Origin: Omphiscola glabra
Taxonomy: Eukaryota; Mollusca; Gastropoda; Lymnaeidae
Direction: 5' to 3'
NCBI GenBank assembly: GCA_964017045.1
Contig: OZ024797.1
Span: 12,493,062 to 12,557,061, forward strand
DNA length: 64,000 nt
The notes under the pieces are model-generated. The model saw only the letters and a program-made list of their open reading frames with translations, ran no database searches and was not told the origin of the DNA. The position numbers and the translations under genes were made by a program. Shown here piece after piece: positions 48,412-60,371 of the stretch (within the stretch, counting starts at the first letter, position 1; each line of letters begins with the position of its first letter).

Positions 48412-49935
48412 CAAAGTTTAATCTCACTTATCATTTTTGTCTAAGGTCATTGAAAAACTAGTTCTAAAACAACTTTTTGCTTACTTAAATGACAACTCTC
48501 TTCTCAGTCCTAATCAATCAGCCTATAGACCTTTCCATAGCACTGAGACGGCTCTCTTGAGAGTCACCAATGACCTCTTGCTTGCATTGGACAGTGGTGA
48601 TGTCTCCCTCCTGATCCTCTTGGACCTCAGTGCGGCCTTTGACACTGTCGACCATGAAACCCTTTACAAAACGCTTGAAAATTACTTTGGCATTTCTGGT
48701 TCTGTTTTGTCTTGGTTTAGGTCGTTCCTCTCTGATAGAACGCAGGCAGTCGCTGTCGATGGCTGTATCTCCAGCAGTGCTGACTTGGTGTATGGAGTGC
48801 CACAGGGGTCCGTTTTGGGCCCGGTTCTATTTACAATGTATACCAGGCCACTGCTCCTCTTGCTCGAGAGGCATGCTGTTGGGAGCCAGTCTTTCGCGGA
48901 TGATACGCAACTATACAAGCATACCCATCCCTCTCTTGTAGATTCAGCTGTCCGGACTTTGCAGGAGTGTATTGGTGATGTCAAGTCATGGATGATACTC
49001 AGCAAGTTGAAACTTAACGATGACAAAACGGAAGCACTTCTTATTCATGATCACAAATCATCCTCTAACTCAGCTCTCCCCACCTCATTTCAAGTAGGTA
49101 ACTCAGACATACAGTTTACATACTCAAATAGGAATCTTGGTTATATTCTGTCTAACAACATGTCTCTAGATAAACATATATCTCACATTTGTCGCTCTGC
49201 ATACACTGCTATCCGTCAGATCAGCTCCATCCGCCACTACCTCACAGTTAGTGCAACAAAAACCTTAGTCTGTGCTCTTGTTCTCTCTCGTCTTGACTAC
49301 TGCAACTCTCTTCTGTCAGGCTCACCAAAACACTTCTTAGAAAGATTACAAAAGGTTCAAAACTCAGCTGCTAGGCTAGTTTTAAAGGCAAAAAAAACGT
49401 GATCACGTCACACCACTACTTCATTCACTTCATTGGCTCCCTGTACAAGCACGGATTGATTATAAACTCTCTGTTCTGTGCCACCACTTTTTCTCGAATT
49501 CCTGCCCTTCATATCTAACCGAAATTCTCTCTGTCTATTCACCCCTTCGACAGCTTCGCTCCTCCGCAGACGATCGTATTCTTTCTGTCCCTAAGACTCG
49601 CACAAAAACATACGGTGAAAGATCTTTCTCTTACTGTGCCCCCAAACAATGGAATTCTCTTCCACTACACATCAGAAATATATCAACCATCACAGCCTTC
49701 AAAACTGCACTCAAAACACACCTCTTTAAACTTTACTATCCTGACTGATTCCCCCTCTGAAAGTTAAACGATGCTGCTGAGTGCCGTCCATGGCTTCACA
49801 TGTAAATTGTTATGGAATGGTTGGTTTTTAATTTATATTTTTAAGTTCATTTTAATTTGCATGTACAGCGTGGTGAGCCCAGCCCTAGGCTGGGGTACCA
49901 CGCTATAGAAAACTACCCATAATAATAATAATAAT
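48412..49935 (+). mobile_element. Non-LTR retrotransposon, CR1/L2-like, 5'-truncated
   Basis: The open frame to 49402 encodes a reverse transcriptase: LSKVIEKLVLKQL, NQSAYRPFHSTETALL, LLDLSAAFDTVDH (first catalytic Asp), GVPQGSVLGPVLF, and FADDTQLY (catalytic Asp pair). A run of eight A at 49389-49396 then shifts the frame; one base fewer would rejoin it to the family's usual C-terminus (RDHVTPLLHSLHWLPV, CAPKQWNSLP, THLFKLYYPD). A non-coding tail ends in an ATAATAATAAT microsatellite. The endonuclease domain is missing. The clade assignment is from general resemblance only. Confidence 0.9.
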
Positions 49936-50985
49936 CAGGTTTCTGATACAAGTTTTTTTTTTACAATTCTTAAAGAGTAATTGCTTTTTTTAAAATTGAC
50001 ATTTATTTTAAAAAAAATTGTGAAGATTAAACTCTGATCTCTTGGCAAGAATAAGCGACAAAGGTTTTAGTGGGTCACTAAGGTAAAGATTAAAAATAAC
50101 TGGGCCAACAATAAAAGTTGGCTTATACTTTGAGGAATTAATGTAAGGGAATGAACTATGGTTGCCTTGACAAAAACAAAATATTACTGGGTAGCCTCTC
50201 TTTGAACAAATTAGAATGAGGTTGAGTATGTGTGCTTATTTTTTTCATTTAAACGCTCCTCAACTTGTTGCGGTACGGAGGAACAACCATCATTTCAAAA
50301 CAACAAATAAGAGTACGAAAAAATTTATGTTTTTTTTTAAAAAAAGGAAAGGAGACAACTAAATTTAAATAAAACTTTATTCTTCTTCTCCCCTCCATGA
50401 CACTCAAGACTTGCCCTCCCCGCACCTTATTCCCATTTAATTCCTCATCCCATACAACATCCAACAAATCCTATCAACCAATAATAATAATAATAATAGA
50501 CATTAAATAGCAGCCCTTAGAAACCTCTACAAAGACCACAAAATTAAAACTTTCAATAAAGACAAAAAAAAAGAAATTTGCTGCAGCTATTACAATCATG
50601 AAATCAAATAACGAAAACAGAAAATGTTACAGCGACCAAAAAAAGTAGTACTACCCCCTCACCCGCACTTGATTGGAATCCGGGTCTTAACCACCCCCCC
50701 CCTTCCCGGCTACGACATCGGCTTACAATGCGTCCATGTTGACATTGACACAATCTGTGTAGGCGCACCTTGATACTGACCCCATCAACATACATAAGTT
50801 TGTCACGTCGACACACTAAGTCATGAACGCAAACGAAGTCCCCCAGCTGGTGGATTCCCACCCTTCATGTGTAGCTTTAGTCTGGGACTAGCGAAGCCGA
50901 CATTTGAATAAGCTTATCTCTATCTAGCCATACTGGACCTGGAACCAGAAGTCCAAGACTTCAGACTGAGATCCACAGGTCCGCC
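49936..50985. other. 5' flank of lectin gene 5
   Basis: Mixed AT-rich and C-rich non-coding DNA. A TAA microsatellite lies near 50482-50498. GATA-type words (GCTTATCTCTATC) occur about 70 bp before the start codon. No gene seen. Confidence 0.45.
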
Positions 50986-53900
50986 ATGTTGACGTTAGCT
51001 TCCATGCTCTTGTTATCAGCGCTGTCATATTTGGGTAATTATTTCAACTATAACCCGATAAGTCATCTTTTTGAAAAAATAACATGATAAAGTCATCTAT
51101 TTGAAAAAATAACCTGATAAAGTCATCTTTTTGAACAATAACCTGATAAAGTCATCTATTTGACAATAACCTGATAAAGTAATCTATTTGAACAATAACC
51201 TGATAAAGTCATCTTTTTGAACAATAACATGATAGTAATCTTTTTGAACAATAACCTGATAAAGTCATCTTTTTGAACAATAACCCGAGAAGTCATCTTT
51301 TTAAAAAAATAACCTGATAAAGTCATCTTTTTGAACAATAACATGATAGTAATCTTTTTGAACAATAACCTGATAAAGTCATCTTTTTGAACAATAACCC
51401 GAGAAGTCATCTTTTTAAAAAAATAACCTGATAAAGTCATCTTTTTGAACAATAACGTGATCAAATTTCATTTTTAAAGTTGCAAATACCATCTGATAAA
51501 TTTGCTGAAGCTAATCTGCTTCCATAAAATTAAAAATTTATTTTAATTTTGGGCATCCTGAAGCGCATGATGTGTGCAATAATAATTACCATTATTATAA
51601 TATTAAATTTAAATGGGTCTTTGTCTACTCATACTCATCTTTTGTTGGATATAAACATAATTTTCAGAGATATTTTGGTTGGAATATTAAACATAGTTTG
51701 ATATTCCAGCTTCGGGTTGGGGTAAATTTTGTAAATGAAATTTTTAAAAGTTCTCAAAATATCAAATTTTAACATCAAATTTTAACAAAACTTCATTGTG
51801 TTTTATTCCTAAACATTCTTTTTAAAAAAGTAGTTGAATATTTGTGTGGATATTTCATGTTATTGTAAATTAAAAACTGTTGTAAATTGAAGTTGAAATC
51901 CTTCCACTGCATTATACATCAAGATATTATGTGTACACATCCTTCCACTGCCTTATAAATGAAGATATTATGTGTACACATCCTTCCACTGAATTATACA
52001 AGAAGATATTATGTGTACACATCCTTCCACTGCATTATACATCAAGATATTATGTGTACAATTCCTTCCACTGCATTATACATCAGATATTATGTGTACA
52101 AATCTTTCCACTGCATAATATATCAATATATTATGTGTACACATCCTTCCACTGCATTATACACAATATATTATGTGTACACATCTTTCCACTGCATAAT
52201 ACATCAATATATTATGTGTACACATCCTTCAACTGCATGATACATCAAGAGATTATGTGTACACATCCTTCAACTGCATTATACATCAAGATATTATGTG
52301 TACACATCCTTCCACTGCATTATACATCAAGAGATCATGTGTCCACATATGTCAGGAACCGATGAGTTTAGAAAAGTGATGGATACAAGATTTAGTTGTG
52401 AAGATAATTAATTATATACAAAGTAGAAGTTCTCTCATACATCGAGGACTTGTCGATTCTTTGAAAGAGTTTGTCATTGATCTCAATTCAAAGATCGAAA
52501 TGACTTTACCTCTGTGAGATATTGAGACGAGAAAAGGTGTTTAAAAGATTATCTCCCCGCTTTAATTAATTCAGAAATTTCTTGATGAAAAAAATCAGAG
52601 AAAATTGCTGAGAGTTGACATTGGTAGTGGTGAGTGAATTTTTTCTCATTTATTACAACTCATTTGGATGTGTTGAACATGAAGCTTTAGGACAAGGGAA
52701 AACAGTGTTTCTTTCAGAAATTTTCCCCCGAGGGGGCACTTTTGACGTTCGGGGGGGCAGTGCCAGTTTTTCAGTGGCCAGAGGCGTAGCTAAGGGTTGG
52801 CAGATGGGATATATGTCCCCGGGCGCCAGACTAGCGGGGGCATCTAATGGGCTATAGTGTTAATGGATGAAAATAATAGGTTTTAGAGTTTAGCGGGGGG
52901 GAGGGGGGTGTAAAAATGAATCTTGTCCCCTGTCATCAAAGACTCACGTCAGTGACGTAGCAGTGGGGGGGGGGGGGGCGAACATTTGGTCTTCCCAGGT
53001 GTCATTTTTTTCTTTAGATAGAGCGGCGGGATTTTCGGACATCTGCAGAGTTTCTATCGAGAAGGGTAGCGTAGCAAAAAAGTTAACCCACCTAGGGTGG
53101 CGCTAACACTAGGCACGCCGCTGGGCAGTGTATATATCAGCACCAAATTTGGGTGTCATGGCAAGTATTTTTATCGGGAAGTAGGGCAGCAGAAAATGTG
53201 TGATTGTTTAACAATCAAAAGGTGCATTTTGGAGTATACATGATTCGAATGTTTTGATAAGACTTTCATTTGATCGGGGGAAATAATTTTTCAAGCGTCG
53301 GGGGAGGCATTATGGCGACCAGTGCCAGACACAAACTAAATTTATTCCTCTTTTTCTGTCTATTAAGGGCCCACGATCAATTTTTTGATCATTATGGCTC
53401 CTATGAATGTAGATGGGATTTGCACTGTTTCTGTGCCTGGTATTGATGCGGATATTTCACTGGTAACAAGAGTTACCTAGTGAGGGTATCATGCACTGTA
53501 TTCAATGTATCTTTAAGACAATGTGTGAAGGAGCATTTCAAACGTTCATATATTTATTGTTAGATGTCTCGTAGAAAAATGCTAAGAATACATCCTCAAA
53601 CACCAACTATATCTGGACTACAAATCAGGTTATGATAGCATAGACAGGAAATACATGAACGATGCTGTGCTGGAACTTGGAGTCCTTAACAAACTTACCC
53701 GACTCATACATATGACGATGGATAACTACAAAAGTAGCATCAAAGTACAGAGGGAGTACTTGAGGGAGTTCCCAATCAATCTGGGCCTCAGACAAGGAAA
53801 TCCGTGTATCATTTTCAACATCACTTTAGAAAAAAGCATTAGAAACATACGTGTGAGCACCTGAGAGGTGGTACAGAACAACCATAAGGAACTTTATAAA

Positions 53901-56900
53901 GCCAGCCACTGCAATACCTGGCCTACACAGACGATATAGCGCTACTTGGTAGAAACAGCATTGATGATATAATTAAAACTTTCAGGGAACTTGAAGATGT
54001 GACGGTCAAAGCTGGTCTTGATGTAAATAAAGCGAAGGCAATATTTATGATAATGTCAGGAAATAAGCACTGATGACTTCATCAATATGAACATCTACGC
54101 CTTTGAGAGGGTAGCTACTTTCAAATATCTAGGGGTGACTATAAATAAGCAAGAGGAAATACAATCGGAGGTGCAAGAAAGAATAACAGCATGCAACCGT
54201 TCTTATTTCAATTTACAAAAGCTACTTCAAAGCAAAAATCTCGCTAAGGGAACAAAGAAGGAAGTATACACCACTATCACAAGACCAGTAGTGAGACTTG
54301 GTTCCTACCAGAAAAGCAGAGAACCTGTTAAATATATGACCCGATGATAGACAATTTTGTTTTGGGAATCCGTACAAACTAAGAACTATATCAATTGTAC
54401 AAATACCCATCCATAGTCACAACAATATAAAAAAAAGGCAGACTGCCCTAGGCAGGACACATTGAAAGGATGCCGGATTCTGGAGCAACAAAAACGATCT
54501 ACAGGCAGAAACCGAGGGTCAGACGGCTCACCGGTCGACCAAGACTGAGATGGATTGACGATGTAGAGAAGGGCTTACAAAGGTTGGAGTTCGCACATGA
54601 AGGTGTAAAGCTATGGATCGATCCCAATGGAAGAATGGGGTGGATCAGGCCAGGACCCTAAATGGGATGAAGCGCCACTGATGTAAACATTTCAGACATT
54701 TGGGTGGGAAGCGCTAGAAATAACGATAATAACAGGACATCACTAACTCTTCCACCAGCACAATATTAAATTAATTCAGTCCAATTGGGAGCCCTTAGGG
54801 TATGTTTTTTATCGAGAGATACTCCTTAGCTTTGAATCGCCCCTTAAAACTCTATAGGCCCCGTAAATTTTTTGATAAATTAAAAATGCAAGAATGCATT
54901 TTTTTACATACCATAGTTAAATTTAGTTTCGCATCCTTAAACACTTAACTGTAGAGCAACGGGAGAGATGCTAGTTAAGATTTTATGTGTCATTTGACCT
55001 AAGAGCCATCGTGGGAGGTCTGCAACCCACATAGCTGCATGGGGCCTCGTATTTTTTAGGGGCTTAAAGTTGGGCTGTAATTACATTAAATTATCAACTT
55101 TTACTGCTAGGTAGGGAAGGAAAAAACCGAAAAGTAGCACGGATGCCACAAAAAGTCAAGCGACGTCTCTGCTTGACTAAGTGTGGTATGCAAACATTTT
55201 TTTTTAAATTGAAAAGTAATGTATTTTTAAAGTTATTATTTTAAAATATTTTTGGGATCAACTACATAAAAATAATAAATTTACTACAAAGTATTTTTAA
55301 AATTAAGAAAAAATAATTCCTTCCAAAAAAGGTATCCATCCCAAAAAAGAAATGCTAAAATAGTTTTACATTTTGAACGAAAAAGAAAAACCAAAAACAT
55401 ACGTTTATTTCAAAATATTTCCAAGTTTCACCAAAGTCAAAAAGAAAAAAAGCTTTTCTGTACAAAAGGCTAAAGACTATATCTTTATGGGTTTTCAAAA
55501 TTGATATTTATTTATAAATCATATGTAACCGACATGTTTGTTCAGAAGTCAAGAATTGTTTACAAAAGACTCATATATTTATTAATGTGTGATTTTTTTT
55601 CGTATAAATTATTAAAGTTTCAATTCTCAATATTCAGTTGATTGAAATGTTAATTAAGAAATTTAGACTACTATAATTTGCTTCAGATCATTACAACTTG
55701 CCTCTTCGATATTATACTTGAAAACAATTTTTTGTACCAATTCCATATAATTTTTTTAACTACTACCAAAAATGGCATTTACAAGATAATCGAAATACTC
55801 GATTTTTTTTATTCGTTGTTTAAATATATATTATATTCTTTCTACATGATTATCATCTTAAAATAATTTTTTTTAAATAGTTCAAACAGCTGGGGAAGAT
55901 TGTTTATTATTATTATATTAACAGAGAAAAGTCATTGGGATTTAATAAATAAAGACTATTTTTTAAAAAATCATTTTACTCTGTTCCCGAAACTGTGTTA
56001 AAAAATTAGAAACACTCGATTTAATAATTATGATGAAATGTCCACTATTTGTATGTAACCGGTAAATTTCTAATTTTTTGTTTTAAAATTATTATTATTA
56101 TTATTATTTTTAAATTTTCATTTTATCTATGTCAGCATACATCTATGGAATCTACTACATTAAAATGTTTGTTAAAAATGATTTTTTAAAGCATGATACT
56201 ATTTTACAATATCATTTGAAAACAGATTGCACATGTTTTTTTCGTAGCAAGAACTATATTTAATTTACAGACATTTATATCGATGAAAAGGTAGTTTAAT
56301 ACAGGGTTATTAAAAAGTCTTTCAACTTTTGCAGCTTCAAATGTAATTAAATAAAAGATACCGATATCTGCGAATCAGAAAAAGTAAGATTTAGCTTATG
56401 ATCAGGAGCGGCCAATTTTCAAAACAATACCATATTTATAATCGATTTCTGCGAGCCTGTAACAAGATTAACCTGAACGCTATGGATCATCAATATATAT
56501 CGATCAAAGCGATATTTTATTTCTTCCAATAATTGTAATCGAGTAAAGGCACACATTTCAATAACTTGTAAAAATTTTATAAAAATTAATTTTAGAGTAG
56601 TTTTTTTTTTAATTATTATTTTTTCTTACACATTTTCCCCCGGGGGGGCACTTGACTTGTTCCGGGGGGGCAGTACCCCCCGGAGGTATGCCTGAAAGAA
56701 ACACTGAGTGAAAATATGATCTTCCATCAGGTTAAATATGTTGAAGAATGCAATATTAAACGCAGGCCCGAATTATGAAATAAGACATTTGTGAAGGTAC
56801 AGCTTTTATGGACCTGGTTGAAAAATCTGTTTGACCTGTTTGTCTGATCTGTATGTCTGGTCTGCTTTCTGATCTGTCTGTATGGGCTAAAGTGGCTTCG

Positions 56901-59365
56901 AAAATGATATTCCTATTCTACAAACATTCTTGAATTTTTTAATGTGCAGAAGTATTTTTAAGGCTGCACCTATTGGTACCCGTTTAAAATAAACTACCAC
57001 AAATGACATCCGAATAGCATTGAGCTTAATGGTACCCGGGTGCGAATGGCGGCGCTGCGTGTCTGGGTCCATTTTGACTAATGCTATTCGGATGTCATTT
57101 GTAGTAGTTTATTTTAATTAAAATGAAGAATTAAGTTTACAAACGTATAGTACATTCAATTATCTTTCATTTGATACCTTATTTTGTCTTACAAACCCAA
57201 CAATAATATTTTAAATCGTTTTTTAATCCCAACCTCTCAATTCTGCTACCCGGGTACCAATTGCCACTTCGATTTTTTAATCGGAGAGATTTTTGACAAC
57301 TCTTCTGAAAGGAATCTTGAAACATTCAAACTGGGAATTCATTTTTCTTTTCAATGTTTCGATCAACTTGGTTTCATATATTCTTGTCCCATGTCAGTAT
57401 ATGATGGCTCATGATGAGTATTCGGCTGTCTAAGGTCAACGAGCGGTAGAGTGCGACAATAACTGGTAACTATAGTCTGACGACCATAAGGATATCTCTG
57501 ATCCTCTGACTAGTACACTTAATCAATCTGTTTTAGTCCGAGGCACGACACAATAAGTCCATTGGGTAATAATCTTTATTATATTTAGTACATCTAGCAA
57601 GGCACGTAATATCAACTCCAATTCCGGAAGTACACAGCAATAATCACTCGTTCGCAATAGGTCTCCCAGACTCAGCAACCACACACCCTCGCCCGTGAAC
57701 GTAATCGTCTCTCTCTCTCTCTCGATCCAACTCGTTATCTCCCCTTTTATATTCTCACAAACCGTGTACTCGTGTTATGAAAATAGTTCAAATTCGTTCA
57801 CCAGTCCCATTTGTCCTCAAAATCACAACACACACACTGCCACTGATTTCATGACCTTGTCACTTGGCAATGTGAATCCACGTTATCCACAATGGGATCC
57901 ATTCAGTCAGAAACCTATCCGGAATTGGTGATGTGAAAGTTAAAGCAGGGAAGAGCTAAAAAGAATTGAAAAAAAAATTGTTGCAGATTGTTATTGAAAA
58001 TGAGTGTCAAATTTTGCGTTACAGATAGGCCAAACTATGATTAAACAGCTTATTTATTCTTTCAATGTTATTTAGCGGTAGAATTTTATGATTTATGTGT
58101 AATGTAGAGAATTTACCTTTTAAAAGATATTTTAAAACTATAAAAAACTTTCTTGGGAAAAGTTTGAGCAAACTAAAATTTAAAAAGAAGAAAATAATTT
58201 TATTAAAATTTCTTAAAATTCATTATGCACAGAAAGTGGACTTTAGACAGGGTCTTTATTGTAAAATAAACAGAAAAATTAAATCTTCTTCACAAAAATC
58301 CTTTTTATTTGTCGCCCCCCCCCCCTTTTTAGTTTTTATTGTTATTTTTTGTTAATTTGTCTTAAAAAGGTGTTGTGGGAAGTATTATTGAACACGCCAA
58401 GCCAACTCATTTTTCAGGATATTTAGTGTATCTAGCTAGATATATTCCATCGCACTTTTTCCACACAAAACTGCTTTGTATAATGTTGTTTTAAAATCCA
58501 GAAATTGATTCTAACCAGCAGAAGTATTAGAGAATCTGTATTTTCCTCAGTCCAAATTTCTTTAATTTGACAGCTTAAATGATCTTATTATTGGCCTGTA
58601 AGGACCTTTTCAAAAATTCGGACATGGTGTATAATATAATACCCATATTTTATCCTCCCCCCCCCCCCCACAATCCCCAATGATTTAGCCAGCGCTGATG
58701 TCTACGACCAATGCCCGTCAGGACTGCCCAGAGACCAATATCTTCAAGTGAACGGTGATTTCTGCTATCAATTTGTTGTGTTTCGCCAGAAGACCCACTC
58801 GGAAGCCAAATCTGACTGCGAGTCCCGAGGCGGGACGTTAGCCCTGGTCAAGAGCCCGGCCATCCAAAATTACCTCCGCGACCAGCTTGCCAACACCTAC
58901 TTGCACTCTTTCGACCGTATCTGGATCGGACTCAACGACATCATGGCCGAAAATATTTACCAATGGGAGGATGGGACGAGTGTCGTCTACACGAACTGGG
59001 CGGACGGCGAAGGACCCAGCGGAACCGGCTTCGCCCACACGGCGAACCACGACAAAAGAGACTGCGTCGTTATGGATCTGCTCCACGACGGGAGGTGGCG
59101 GGAGGTCGAGTGTGAGAGTGGCTCCTTCTTGATCCTGTTCTCCAGCAGCGAGACCCACAGCTACGTGTGCCAGTACAGAGCTCGCTTGGCTACCGTTGTC
59201 GTCGTCAACGTCGTGAATCCACCGACCACACCGGCTCCCTTAAACATAGCCACGTCAATCACATACGCGTGTCCAGCTGTGGTATGTCCGTCTGATTGTG
59301 GAGAGGCCAACATCCAGGTTGACGTCAGCACCGGATGTGCATACTGTTTATGCCGTAGCGTCTGA
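50986..59365 (+). CDS. Secreted C-type lectin with antistasin-like tail, gene 5 (two exons)
   Basis: Exons are 50986-51034 and 58689-59365. The donor is GTAATT, weaker than the others, and the acceptor follows CCAATGATTTAG; the intron is phase 1 and 7,654 bp. The product has 241 residues. Residues 1-17 are the signal peptide (MLTLASMLLLSALSYL). The CTLD spans residues 25-179 with cysteines 25, 42, 60, 142, 158 and 177, RGGTLALV at 63-70, WIGLND at 95-100, WEDG at 109-112 and NWADGEGPSG at 119-128. The WND position reads WRE, so this calcium site is probably altered. A Val/Pro/Thr linker (about 184-208) leads to six cysteines (211, 216, 220, 233, 236, 238) with exactly the spacing seen in gene 4, resembling half an antistasin domain. 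Pairing across the very long intron rests on the shared exon design and lack of any other candidate. Confidence 0.85.
51043..51460. repeat. 29-bp minisatellite near the donor of gene 5, about 14 units
   Basis: Units with the core AACCTGATAAAGTCATCTTT and TTGAACAAT. They begin about 10 bp after the splice donor, with many one- to three-base length variants. Confidence 0.92.
51900..52340. repeat. 41-bp minisatellite in intron of gene 5, about 10.7 units
   Basis: Units with the core CCTTCCACTGCATTATACAT and GATATTATGTGTACACAT, with small indels. Confidence 0.93.
52779..53123. mobile_element. Probable hAT MITE nested in the 4-kb element
   Basis: It starts CAGAGGCGTAGCTAAGG and ends GGCACGCCGCTG, imperfect inverted ends resembling the 26038 element. 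No convincing target-site duplication was found, and another G-rich piece (GTGACGTAGCAGTGGG) lies inside. Confidence 0.55.
53349..53500 (-). mobile_element. LINE 3' tail
   Basis: Closely matches the non-coding tail at 27449-27577 (shared TTAAGGGCCCACGATCAA, GATATTTCACTG, GAGGGTATCATGCACTG). Almost no coding sequence is retained. Confidence 0.85.
53610..54665 (+). mobile_element. Degraded non-LTR retrotransposon fragment
   Basis: Fragments in shifted frames encode LDYKSGYDSIDRKYM, GLRQGNPCIIFNITLEKSI, LAYTDDIALLGRN (altered catalytic box YTDD), FKYLGVTINKQEE, and RPRLRWIDDVEKGL. These are the palm and C-terminal parts of a LINE reverse transcriptase in the usual order. Frameshifts and stops make it inactive. 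The clade was not determined. Confidence 0.85.
56986..57115. repeat. 36-bp inverted repeat with 58-bp loop
   Basis: Arms at 56986-57021 and 57080-57115 are reverse complements with one mismatch (arm words ACAAATGACATCCGAATAGC and GCTATTCGGATGTCATTTGT). The loop is GC-rich and contains GGTACCCGGG. It may be a foldback element or a hairpin-forming intronic sequence. Confidence 0.9.
57116..58688. other. 3' part of the gene 5 intron
   Basis: Intronic DNA with a short CT microsatellite near 57706-57723, and C runs near 58315-58324 and 58658-58668 just before the acceptor. No gene or clear transposon was recognised. Confidence 0.45.
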
Positions 59366-59415
59366 ATAATCTCTCGTCAGTGATTGGTTGATTAGGGGCA
59401 TACACCCGTTAAAAT

Positions 59416-59421
59416 ATTAAA
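59416..59421 (+). terminator. Possible poly(A) signal of lectin gene 5
   Basis: ATTAAA, the common variant, lies 50 bp after the stop codon; no AATAAA is nearby. Confidence 0.4.
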
Positions 59422-59443
59422 ATAGCCTAGTGGTTAATTAGTA

Positions 59444-59941
59444 AGTGTCGTTCGCAAATTACGTCACGCTCAGGGGGTAGGGGGAGTGGGGGGTTCAAGA
59501 ATTTGTGACACTTTGTGACAGAGGGGGAGTGGGGTTCAAAATGTGTGACGTCACCCTTTTAAAAAAATTTGTACTTTTGAAAAATCTTTATTCAATTAAT
59601 TTTAAAAACATTAATTTGAGGTCGAAATTGCCCCAGGCATTTTAAGTACCGTGAAACTCAGTCGCTCACGCCTTCTGGATATCTAGAAAAATGACGCAAA
59701 AACTGCTGTGGCCATTTTACATTCGGCTTTCCATTATGGGAAAGTGTTAAAAAATAAAATAACATCTTAGTTTAGTTATGAAAATTTTATGCATGTTATG
59801 AACTTTTTTAGGTGTGACGTGACACTAAAGGGAGGGGGGGGGGGTTAAAGAATTTGTGACACTTTGTGACGGGGGTGTGGGAAAAAGGGAGGGGGGTTGA
59901 AAATGTCATTTTTGTCGTGACGTAATTTGCGAACGACCCCT
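59444..59941. mobile_element. MITE flanked by TA, possibly mariner-type
   Basis: Long terminal inverted repeats share GTCGTTCGCAAATTACGTCA at both ends. TA at 59442-59443 and 59942-59943 fits a TA target duplication. Inside, a G-rich block with AATTTGTGACACTTTGTGAC occurs at both subterminal positions (about 59500 and 59852) in direct orientation. It has no coding capacity. Confidence 0.75.
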
Positions 59942-60371
59942 TACTTTCGTTTTTTTTTTTGGTTTAATATTAAAAGATATGTCAAACAGATTTGATGAGC
60001 CTTGAGTGATTTTTTAATTGCGTAAAATCTATATCATACAATTATTTCTATGTTCCATTCAAGTCAAAATTTAATTTCGTTTTCATTAAAAACGCATATT
60101 TGAAATTTAATGAATAATGAATTTATTTTAACAATATGAACTGATAATGTTTAACACGTACTGATAATGTTTAACATGTACAAGCTTTAGCTACTGTTTA
60201 TCATTAATGGCAAGGGAATTATTTGTCAGTTCAAGTTAACTGTGACAATTCTAGAGGTTATGAAGCAAAGTACATTATATTTTAATTTTGCGAATTGAAA
60301 AGATCTAAAATAAAAATAAACTGCAGTTTGGGCTTAGGCCACGGGAAGTGACGTAAATAAAGCATTTAACA

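Larger units (their letters stand above)
52703..56706. mobile_element. 4-kb hAT-type element with nested insertions
   Basis: Perfect 15-bp terminal inverted repeats (CAGTGTTTCTTTCAG and its complement at 56692-56706) are flanked by 8-bp repeats differing at one base (AGGGAAAA at 52695-52702, AGTGAAAA at 56707-56714). Both ends have similar G-rich subterminal blocks around GGGGGCAC and GGGGGGCAGT. Inside are a MITE, a minus-strand LINE 3' end and a plus-strand LINE fragment. No transposase was recognised; 54670-56630 is very AT-rich with nothing identifiable. It lies in the intron of gene 5. Confidence 0.82.
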
